A DNA stretch of 8,155 nucleotides from an uncultured Capnocytophaga sp. (GTDB taxonomy: Bacteria > Bacteroidota > Bacteroidia > Flavobacteriales > Flavobacteriaceae), in NCBI GenBank assembly GCA_905372595.1, contig CAJPPS010000061.1, positions 1 through 8,155 on the forward strand, given 5' to 3'. Shown here piece by piece: positions 1 to 5,753 of the stretch (the first letter of the stretch is position 1; every line of letters starts with the position of its first letter). Made by a program: the position numbers and the translations under genes. The notes beneath the pieces are model-generated. The model had not been told where the DNA came from and made no database searches. It saw only the letters and a list, made by a program, of their open reading frames with translations.

Positions 1-530
1 ACGGAGTATTGCCTCCAATCTCCAAACTTACACCGAACCAAGCTGCTTACCAATTTATCTCTGGATATACTTCTAAAGTAGCAGGTACTGAAGTAGGTAT
101 TACTACTCCACAAAAGACTTTCTCAGCTTGTTTTGGAGCAGCCTTTATGCCATTGCACCCTGCGGAATATGGAAAGATGTTAGCTGAAAAAATCAAAGCT
201 TCTGGAGTAAATGTATGGCTTGTAAATACAGGTTATAATGGAAAAATGAAACGTTGTAGCTTAAAAGATACTCGTGCCCTTATCACAGCTGCTCTTACGG
301 GAGCACTTAACAAGGTAGAGTTTAAAGAACTTCCTATCTTCGGATTCCAAGTACCTCAATCTTGTTCTACTGTGTCTGACCAAAGTATCCTTAACCCAGA
401 AAATACTTGGGATGACAAGGCTCAATTTGCTGCCAAATCTAAGGAATTAGCTGAAGCATTCATTGAAAACTTCAAGAAGTTTGAAGCAGGTGCTGACGCA
501 GAAGTTCTTCAGGGAGCTCCTAAGTTATAA
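1..530 (+). CDS. pckA: ATP-dependent phosphoenolpyruvate carboxykinase, C-terminal part (5' partial)
   Basis: Cytosolic enzyme converting oxaloacetate plus ATP to PEP, CO2 and ADP, linking the TCA cycle to gluconeogenesis (in some anaerobes it runs the other way). The window opens inside the gene: the frame is open from base 3 and reads GVLPPISKLTP, a conserved block of the ATP-type family well inside the protein. About 175 of roughly 540 residues are present. Further family landmarks are ISGYTSKVAGTE, the TFSACFGAAFMPLHP block, the VNTGYNG turn and the following KDTR segment of the nucleotide-binding part of the fold, and a C-terminus in GAPKL that matches the usual GPKL ending. The C-rich third codon positions (aac, ttc, aag) resemble a highly expressed gene. 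The TTG at 9 is an internal leucine codon, not a start. A strong terminator follows at 560-593. Confidence 0.96.
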   Translation, partial: GVLPPISKLTPNQAAYQFISGYTSKVAGTEVGITTPQKTFSACFGAAFMPLHPAEYGKMLAEKIKASGVNVWLVNTGYNGKMKRCSLKDTRALITAALTGALNKVEFKELPIFGFQVPQSCSTVSDQSILNPENTWDDKAQFAAKSKELAEAFIENFKKFEAGADAEVLQGAPKL

Positions 531-559
531 TCTAGAAATTGTTTTTTTGAATCATACTT

Positions 560-600
560 AAAAGATAGGGAGGTTGATATTTCCCTATCTTTTGTACTTT
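560..600 (+). terminator. Intrinsic terminator after pckA
   Basis: AAAAGATAGGGA (560-571) pairs perfectly with TCCCTATCTTTT (582-593), giving a 12-bp stem with a 10-nt loop. The descending arm ends in a T-run and is followed by T-rich DNA. It lies 30 nt after the pckA stop and should end that transcript. The A-run on the left arm means it could also work on the minus strand, but no minus-strand gene ends here. Confidence 0.85.
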
Positions 601-637
601 TATATTGTTCTGTTTTGTATCTATTTTTAAGGTTATT

Positions 638-1828
638 TTGTCTTATGTTACTTGTTTTAAAGAAATTCTATCAGGATTTGGGGTACGCGTACAAAGAGGA
701 ATTGTTGCAACCTCTTCCGATGAAGCTGTGGAAGCCGCTAAGAAACTCACAGAACAAACAGGTACTCAGTGGTATGTAGTGAAAGCACAAATTCACGCAG
801 GAGGTAGAGGTAAAGGAGGAGGAGTAAAACTTGCTAAGAATTTGGATCAAGTGAAAGAAATTTCTTCTCAAATTATTGGGATGCATTTGGTAACGCCTCA
901 GACTCCCAAGGAAGGAAAAGAAGTACATCAGGTGCTTATCGCTGAGGATGTTTTCTATCCTGGTGAGAGTGAGCCCAAGGAATACTATATGTCAATCCTA
1001 CTTAATCGTGCCAAAGGAAAGAATATGATTATGTATTCTACTGAGGGAGGTATGGATATAGAGGCTGTGGCTGAAAAGACTCCACATCTTATCTTTACAG
1101 AGGAAATAGATCCTGAATTGGGGCTTCTTCCATTCCAAGCAAGAAATGTAGCATTTAACTTAGGATTAGAAGGAGAGGCTTTCAAGGAAATGGTGAAGTT
1201 TGTTACTTCTTTATACAAGGCTTATATTGCTTCTGATGCAAGTCTTTTTGAAATAAATCCTGTTCTGAAGACTTCTGATAGTAAAATACTTGCAGTAGAT
1301 GCTAAGGTAACCATTGATGACAATGCTCTTTTCCGTCATAAAGACTATGCAGAACTAAGAGATACTCGTGAAGAGCGTCCTATAGAAGTAGAAGCTAAAG
1401 CTGCAGGACTTAACTATGTAGATTTGGATGGAAATGTTGGCTGTATGGTTAATGGAGCAGGGCTAGCAATGGCTACAATGGACTTGATAAAACAAGCCGG
1501 AGGAGAGCCTGCTAACTTTCTTGATGTAGGAGGAACAGCCGATGCAGCACGTGTGGAAACTGCTTTCAGAATTATTCTTAAAGATCCTAATGTAAAGGCT
1601 ATCTTAGTGAATATCTTTGGAGGAATAGTACGTTGCGATCGTGTAGCTCAAGGTATTGTAGATGCCTATAAGAATATGGGAGCTGACATTAAGGTGCCTA
1701 TTATTGTACGCTTACAAGGAACCAATGCTGAGATAGCTAAAGAAATAATAGACAAATCAGGACTTGCTGTACATTCAGCTATTCAGTTCCAAGAAGCTGC
1801 TGATAAAGTAAAAGAAGTGCTGAAATAA
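638..1828 (+). CDS. sucC: Succinyl-CoA synthetase (ADP-forming) beta subunit, with aberrant N-terminus
   Basis: ATP-grasp beta subunit of succinyl-CoA ligase, which with SucD interconverts succinyl-CoA and succinate with ATP formation in the TCA cycle. From KEIL (base 659) the match is full: VVKAQIHAGGRGKGGG (nucleotide-binding loop, about residues 47-62), STEGGMDIE, EINP (205-208) and D221 for Mg-nucleotide binding, GCMVNGAGLAMATMD (268-282) and GGIVRCD (328-334) at the active site. Counted from KEIL, the length fits the ~397-residue family. The usual opening MNLHEYQ(G/A)K is missing: only T-rich, unrelated codons precede KEIL and there is no in-frame ATG. I chose the TTG at 638 because it gives 396 aa, close to family length. 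An upstream TTG at 605 would add a hydrophobic stretch and start right beside the pckA terminator. sucD is not adjacent. The start is unsure; the identity is firm. Confidence 0.9.
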   Translation: MSYVTCFKEILSGFGVRVQRGIVATSSDEAVEAAKKLTEQTGTQWYVVKAQIHAGGRGKGGGVKLAKNLDQVKEISSQIIGMHLVTPQTPKEGKEVHQVLIAEDVFYPGESEPKEYYMSILLNRAKGKNMIMYSTEGGMDIEAVAEKTPHLIFTEEIDPELGLLPFQARNVAFNLGLEGEAFKEMVKFVTSLYKAYIASDASLFEINPVLKTSDSKILAVDAKVTIDDNALFRHKDYAELRDTREERPIEVEAKAAGLNYVDLDGNVGCMVNGAGLAMATMDLIKQAGGEPANFLDVGGTADAARVETAFRIILKDPNVKAILVNIFGGIVRCDRVAQGIVDAYKNMGADIKVPIIVRLQGTNAEIAKEIIDKSGLAVHSAIQFQEAADKVKEVLK

Positions 1829-1845
1829 TTGATTTTCAATAATAT

Positions 1846-1876
1846 AGAAAGCCTTGTTTAGCAAGGCTTTCTTTTT
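1846..1876 (+). terminator. Intrinsic terminator after sucC
   Basis: AGAAAGCCTTG (1846-1856) pairs perfectly with CAAGGCTTTCT (1862-1872): an 11-bp stem, a 5-nt TTTAG loop, then a T-run to 1876. It sits 17 nt after the sucC stop and ends only 15 nt before the next start codon at 1892. Confidence 0.88.
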
Positions 1877-1891
1877 AAATTTCAATAATTT

Positions 1892-2899
1892 ATGTATAAT
1901 TCTATTATTAAAGGAACAGGGTATTATGTTCCAGAAAATATAGTTACAAATGATGATTTATCCAAGATAATGGATACTTCTGATGAATGGATACAAGAGC
2001 GTACAGGAATCCAGCAAAGACATTTTGCAACTAAGGGAAAAGATACCACTACAAATATGGGGGTACGTGCTGCAGAAATGGCTATTGCAAAAGCAAACAT
2101 CAATAAAGAGGATATAGATTTTCTTATCTTTGCAACTCTTAGCCCGGATTATTACTTTCCAGGTTGTGGAGTTTTAGCACAGAAAGAGTTAGGACTTAAT
2201 ACGATAGGAGCTTTAGATATTCGTAATCAGTGTTCTGGATTCGTATATGCCCTTTCTGTAGCAGATCAGTTTATAAAGACAGGAATGTATAAGAATATTC
2301 TTGTAATAGCTTCAGAAACACAATCTCCAGCTCTGGATTTGACTACTCGTGGTCGTAATATGGCAGTGCTTTTTGGAGATGGGGCAGGAGCAGTTATTCT
2401 TTCCCGAACAGAAGAGGTAGGAAAGGGAATTTTGTCATCACACTTACATAGTGAAGGTGCCTATGCAGAGGAATTAGCCATTATAACACCTGGCGTAGGG
2501 AAGAAGTGGGTAACTGAACTCATTAAAGAAAACAATCCAGAGGATATTTCTTATTTTCCTCATATGAATGGACAATTTGTTTTTAAGAATGCAGTTGTAC
2601 GTTTTTCTGAGGTTATAGTGGAGGGGTTAAAACATAATAATCTTACTGAAAAAGAAATAGATTTGTTTATTCCTCATCAGGCTAACTTGCGTATTTCTCA
2701 GTTTATACAACAGAAATTCAAACTTTCAGATGAAAAAGTATTCAATAATATTCAGAAATATGGTAATACCACAGCAGCTTCTATAGCTATTGCTCTGGCA
2801 GAGGCCGTGGAGCAAAAGCGTATTAAGGAAAATGATTTGGTTCTTTTGGCTGCTTTTGGAAGTGGATTTACTTGGGGAAGTGTTGTCATTCGTTGGTAG
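1892..2899 (+). CDS. fabH: Ketoacyl-ACP synthase III (FabH-type)
   Basis: Thiolase-fold condensing enzyme. FabH joins an acyl-CoA primer to malonyl-ACP to start type II fatty acid synthesis in the cytosol. The 335-aa protein carries the family motifs in order: DEWIQERTGI (31-40), catalytic Cys114 in RNQCSGFVYAL, FGDGAGAVIL (161-170), His262 in IPHQANLRI, Asn292 in KYGNTTAASIA, and the C-terminal AFGSGFTWGS (321-330). The Cys-His-Asn triad is therefore complete. The residues before the cysteine (NQC) differ from the AAC of E. coli FabH, and the gene is not beside rpmF-plsX, where the housekeeping fabH often lies. It could therefore be a second KAS III paralogue with a different primer preference; the specificity cannot be read from sequence. 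The ATG start gives MYNSIIKGTGYYVPE, the normal N-terminus. A terminator lies just upstream, and the next gene starts 11 nt after the stop. Confidence 0.92.
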   Translation: MYNSIIKGTGYYVPENIVTNDDLSKIMDTSDEWIQERTGIQQRHFATKGKDTTTNMGVRAAEMAIAKANINKEDIDFLIFATLSPDYYFPGCGVLAQKELGLNTIGALDIRNQCSGFVYALSVADQFIKTGMYKNILVIASETQSPALDLTTRGRNMAVLFGDGAGAVILSRTEEVGKGILSSHLHSEGAYAEELAIITPGVGKKWVTELIKENNPEDISYFPHMNGQFVFKNAVVRFSEVIVEGLKHNNLTEKEIDLFIPHQANLRISQFIQQKFKLSDEKVFNNIQKYGNTTAASIAIALAEAVEQKRIKENDLVLLAAFGSGFTWGSVVIRW

Positions 2900-2910
2900 A
2901 AGAGAAGATA

Positions 2911-3324
2911 ATGAATCCGGTATTGATAATTTACTTTAAAAATCTACTAAAAACACTCTTAATAATGGGTGTTTTTTTTGTCATTCATATCTACATTCAA
3001 TTTAAATATGAAAAGGAGGCTTATTTTCCTCTTTGGAGTATTTATTTATTTCATATAATAAGTGTAGCCTTAATGAATATATTGTTGAAAAAAGATTTTG
3101 GTAGGAAAGATTATTCTATAGCCAATAGGTTCCTATTTGTAACAGCCTTACAGATGCTATTGTGCTTATTTTTCTTAATCCCATTATTTTTAGAGAATCA
3201 GATGGATAAAGAATGGGATACTCTATCCTTTATAACTGTTTTTTTTGTAGCACTCTTTTCAGAAGTGTTTTTCGCACTTTCACTGCTTAATTATCAAGAA
3301 GAAGCTAATAAAATTAATGATTGA
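2911..3324 (+). CDS. Small four-helix membrane protein of unknown function
   Basis: A 137-aa hydrophobic protein with about four predicted membrane segments (roughly residues 8-30, 42-59, 74-94 and 105-126) and short charged loops such as KKDFGRKD (60-67). It has no catalytic motif or signal peptide that I recognise. Its size and layout resemble flavobacterial small membrane families of unknown function (DUF6168 is one candidate), but I cannot confirm membership. I chose the ATG at 2911: it follows the KAS III stop by 11 nt and has a purine-rich AGAAGAGAAG just upstream. An in-frame ATG at 2872 would overlap the KAS III gene and add an unconvincing hydrophilic head. It is probably cotranscribed with the KAS III gene. 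Its 3' end overlaps the convergent permease gene by 11 bp. A terminator-like hairpin lies within its early codons. Confidence 0.72.
   Translation: MNPVLIIYFKNLLKTLLIMGVFFVIHIYIQFKYEKEAYFPLWSIYLFHIISVALMNILLKKDFGRKDYSIANRFLFVTALQMLLCLFFLIPLFLENQMDKEWDTLSFITVFFVALFSEVFFALSLLNYQEEANKIND
2949..2979 (+). other. Terminator-like hairpin inside the small membrane protein gene
   Basis: AAAAACACTC (2949-2958) pairs with GGGTGTTTTT (2967-2976) with one G-U wobble, an 8-nt loop and further Ts to 2979. It has the shape of an intrinsic terminator but lies within codons 13-23 of the gene starting at 2911. It may act as an attenuator, or it may be a by-product of the Lys/Thr and Val-Phe-Phe codons. Confidence 0.4.
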
Positions 3325-4522
3325 TTTTTGCTTTGTTAGCCCCTATGAATGATGCTATAAATCCTAATACTAGAATAGTAAAAAAAACCAATATAACCTC
3401 AGAAAAGTGAATCTCAATAGGGTAAGCTATAGGAACAATTGCATTTGGATTGATATACAACATAGGATAGACTCTCTGTAACCAAGCTATTCCCAATCCT
3501 AGAGCTACACCAAAAATGGCTCCGAGAAATGAAACTATAGTTCCTTGAAGTAAAAAGATGCTTCGTATTTCTCTTTCAGACATTCCTAAGGCAAAGAGAG
3601 TGTATAAATTCTTGTTTTTGTCTAGAATCATCATAATGATAGCTCCTACAAGATTAAAAAGAGCTACAATAAGCACCAGCGTAAAGATAAGGTAAGTCGC
3701 AAGATTCTCTGTTTGGAACATTTTATACAAATCCTCATTGAGTTCCATACGATTCTTGATAACAAAATTTTTCCCTAAGATATTGTTTAGGATTTTTTTC
3801 CCTTTTTCAGGAGAAATATCTTTATTTAATTTGATTTCAATAGCAGAAATTTCATTTTTAGTTAGTCCTAACAGACGCTGAGAAAGATTGAGAGTGGCAA
3901 AAACATACTTACTATCTAAATCTTCTGTAACTTGATAATAATCAGATAATAACACAGTTTCCTCTCTATAAGGAGTACTAGAGGAGGTGATACTGCCTTT
4001 TCCTGCTTTTGGAAAAATAATTTGTAGAGGAGTGGTGCTGGTGAAAAGCCCTAAATTAAGAGTTTCGGCAATTGTATTGCCTACTACTACATAATCATCA
4101 TCCAGAAGCCAATCATTAGGACTTAGAACTAAGATACTATCTACAGCGTTTACCTTTGGATAATTTTCATCTACTCCTTTTATGTAAGCTATATAATTTT
4201 TTCCTTGACTATTAAGAAAAACACGATCTTCCAAAATTTTGCTATAATGAGCAATAATTCCACTTTGCACAAGTGATTCCTCTTCCTTAGAAGAAATAGT
4301 GAAAGTTTTTCCTGCTATAGGGAGAACCTTTAAGTCTGGATCGAAGAAGTTCGAGAAAGACATACTAAAAGTTCTTAATCCAGAAAAGCCTGCCAATACA
4401 ATCATCAAAGATGCTCCTCCTAGAATGAGGACAAGAATAGACATCCAATTGATAATATTAATGACATTCTGAGAACTTTTTGACCAGACGTATCGCCAAG
4501 CGATAAAAAGAGAGGAATTCAA
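3314..4522 (-). CDS. LolC/LolE-type ABC transporter permease
   Basis: Inner-membrane permease of the FtsX/MacB fold, similar to the lipoprotein-releasing LolC/LolE subunits that hand outer-membrane lipoproteins to LolA. Topology is typical: TM1 about residues 27-47, a large periplasmic domain (about 50-272), then TM2 (277-300), TM3 (324-347) and TM4 (374-395). The segment LFALGMSEREIRSIFLLQG after TM2 is the cytoplasmic coupling region that contacts the ATPase. Early motifs FIAWRYVWSKS and FSGLRTFSMSFSNFFDPDLK match flavobacterial LolE-like proteins. I chose TTG at 4522 (402 aa): it aligns with the usual MN-x-LFIA-R start and lies 4 nt after the rbfA stop. TTG at 4567 would add 15 polar residues and overlap rbfA by 41 bp. 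The partner ATPase (LolD-like) is not in the window. It is probably cotranscribed with rbfA. Lipoprotein release is inferred from family; another MacB-like substrate is possible. Confidence 0.87.
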   Translation of the reverse strand: MNSSLFIAWRYVWSKSSQNVINIINWMSILVLILGGASLMIVLAGFSGLRTFSMSFSNFFDPDLKVLPIAGKTFTISSKEEESLVQSGIIAHYSKILEDRVFLNSQGKNYIAYIKGVDENYPKVNAVDSILVLSPNDWLLDDDYVVVGNTIAETLNLGLFTSTTPLQIIFPKAGKGSITSSSTPYREETVLLSDYYQVTEDLDSKYVFATLNLSQRLLGLTKNEISAIEIKLNKDISPEKGKKILNNILGKNFVIKNRMELNEDLYKMFQTENLATYLIFTLVLIVALFNLVGAIIMMILDKNKNLYTLFALGMSEREIRSIFLLQGTIVSFLGAIFGVALGLGIAWLQRVYPMLYINPNAIVPIAYPIEIHFSEVILVFFTILVLGFIASFIGANKAKINH

Positions 4523-4526
4523 GGAG

Positions 4527-4919
4527 TTACGATTTTTTTCGTTTGATAAGTAATTCGGGATTTTCAATAGGATTTTCTTCTCCTTTGAGAGAATGTTCTA
4601 TTTGGGAGAGATACTCTAAAGAATCATCTAGAAAGAAAGAAAGCTCAGGCATTTTTCGTAATTGATGGCGAACTCGTTGTGCCACTTCGTGCTTTATCTG
4701 AGAACTGTTGGATTGTATAGCTGAGATAATTTCTTTAGCTCGCTCATTAGGGAATACACTAAGATATACCTTAGCAAGAGTCAAATCCACGGTGATAGAT
4801 ACTTTTGTAACTGAAATAATAAGATTGGTGAATCCGCCTGATTGTACAGCTCTTCCTAATATATCACCCAAATCCTCCTGTAATAATCCTGCAATTTTCT
4901 TTTGACGGTTTGTCTCCAT
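4527..4919 (-). CDS. rbfA: Ribosome-binding factor A
   Basis: A 130-aa KH-fold protein that binds the 30S precursor and assists maturation of the 5' end of 16S rRNA, notably in the cold. It begins METNRQKKIAGLLQEDLGDIL, the usual N-terminal helix. The KH core continues through ISVTKVSITVDLTLAKVYLSVF (35-56) and the signature RVRHQLRKMPELSFFLDDS (82-100) ends the domain. The C-terminal tail is short and charged. The ATG at 4919 is preferred over an in-frame ATG at 5015: the latter adds 32 hydrophobic residues, and the -7 element at 4942-4949 lies inside that extension, so the message would begin downstream of it. It is the first gene of a minus-strand pair with the LolE-like permease. Confidence 0.93.
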   Translation of the reverse strand: METNRQKKIAGLLQEDLGDILGRAVQSGGFTNLIISVTKVSITVDLTLAKVYLSVFPNERAKEIISAIQSNSSQIKHEVAQRVRHQLRKMPELSFFLDDSLEYLSQIEHSLKGEENPIENPELLIKRKKS

Positions 4920-4941
4920 TATATAATTATTAAAAACGTTG

Positions 4942-4949
4942 CAAAGATA
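4942..4949 (-). promoter_or_regulatory. Bacteroidota-type -7 promoter element for rbfA
   Basis: Read on the minus strand the site is TATCTTTG, an exact match to the TAnnTTTG element of the Bacteroidota housekeeping sigma factor. It lies 22 nt upstream of the rbfA ATG, so the leader would be very short. No clear TTG -33 element is visible 17-23 nt upstream. Confidence 0.7.
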
Positions 4950-4991
4950 GAAAATAATTACGAATAATAGTGTATTTCTCCTAAAAAATTG

Positions 4992-4999
4992 TATCTTTG
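4992..4999 (+). promoter_or_regulatory. Bacteroidota-type -7 promoter element for the DUF2461 gene
   Basis: TATCTTTG on the plus strand, an exact TAnnTTTG match, 40 nt upstream of the ATG at 5040. It is divergent from the rbfA element, with 42 bp between the two, so the upstream halves of both promoters share the same DNA. The -33 region again lacks a clear TTG. Confidence 0.7.
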
Positions 5000-5039
5000 C
5001 GCTTAAATAAATCAAATCACTTATAAAATTATTTTTGTT

Positions 5040-5717
5040 ATGATGGGTTTAACAAAAGATATTTTTTCTTTTCTCTCTGCTTTATCAGAAAATAACAATA
5101 AAGAATGGTTTTCTGATAATAAAAAAGACTATGAAAAAGCGAAGTCTATAGTGAATGAGTTTTTTAAAACAATATATTCAGAGATAGAAAATAAGGATTA
5201 TTTAGGAGCCATTAAGATATATAGGATATATAATGACTTGCGATTTGCAAAGGATAAGCCTCCTTATAAGACACATTTTGGGCTCTATTTTCCAAGGAAG
5301 CAACCTAAATATAGAGGCGGATATTATCTTTGTATAAGTCCTAAGGAAACCTTTGTAGGAGGAGGTTTTTTTAACCCAGAGCCTAAGGATTTGTTACGTA
5401 TTCGTCAGGAAATAGCTGCCGAAGGAGAAGAGATGTTACAGATAATGGAATCCGTTCCCATTAAGAAGTATTTTGGAGGAATTCTTTGGGGAGAGGAAGT
5501 GAAGACAGCTCCTAAGGGTTTTAAAAAAGAAGATCCAATGATTGATTTCTTAAGAAAAAAGCAATTTCTGCTTAAGAGAGATTTCTCTACAGAAGAAGTA
5601 TTTCAGGAGAATTTTTTTGAAGAAATAGTTCAATCTTTTTTGGCAATGCGTCCGTTTTTTGATTTTATGACAAGAGCATTAACAACAGATGCAAATGGAA
5701 TTTCCTTATATGAATAG
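5040..5717 (+). CDS. DUF2461 family protein
   Basis: A 225-aa soluble protein of the DUF2461 (TIGR02453) family, widespread in Bacteroidota and other bacteria, with no established function. Family landmarks are visible: FLSALSENNNKEWFSDNK (11-28) near the N-terminus, the signature RFAKDKPPYKTHFGLYFPR (68-86), the YYLCISP..TFVGGGFF strand region (95-111) with a Gly-rich turn, and TAPKGF (156-161) before an LRKK..LLKRDF segment (171-182). Length is normal for the family. Two ATG codons are adjacent (5040 and 5043), differing by one residue. There is no signal peptide or membrane segment. It has its own TATCTTTG promoter element. brnQ follows after 36 nt, so readthrough into brnQ is plausible. 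The many conserved basic and aromatic residues suggest an enzyme or nucleic-acid-binding role, but that is speculation. Confidence 0.86.
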   Translation: MMGLTKDIFSFLSALSENNNKEWFSDNKKDYEKAKSIVNEFFKTIYSEIENKDYLGAIKIYRIYNDLRFAKDKPPYKTHFGLYFPRKQPKYRGGYYLCISPKETFVGGGFFNPEPKDLLRIRQEIAAEGEEMLQIMESVPIKKYFGGILWGEEVKTAPKGFKKEDPMIDFLRKKQFLLKRDFSTEEVFQENFFEEIVQSFLAMRPFFDFMTRALTTDANGISLYE

Positions 5718-5753
5718 AAAAAATACTAACTCTTAAATTTTAATACAAATATT

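Noticed and set aside
605..637. TTG at 605 as the sucC start
   Set aside because: It lies right after the pckA terminator with no space for a promoter, adds a hydrophobic head to a cytosolic enzyme, and makes the protein longer than the family.
633..640. TTATTTTG as a sucC promoter -7 element
   Set aside because: It is one base short of TAnnTTTG spacing, has no well-placed TTG upstream, and would put the start of transcription after the only usable start codons.
671..1218. Minus-strand open frames at 671-928 and 985-1218
   Set aside because: They lie wholly inside sucC and have no recognisable protein features.
4708..4905. Plus-strand open frame of 65 aa
   Set aside because: It is antisense to rbfA, whose identity is clear.
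4920..5015. N-terminal extension of RbfA from an ATG at 5015
   Set aside because: The extra 32 residues are unlike RbfA and include the rbfA promoter element; the normal METNRQKK start is at 4919.
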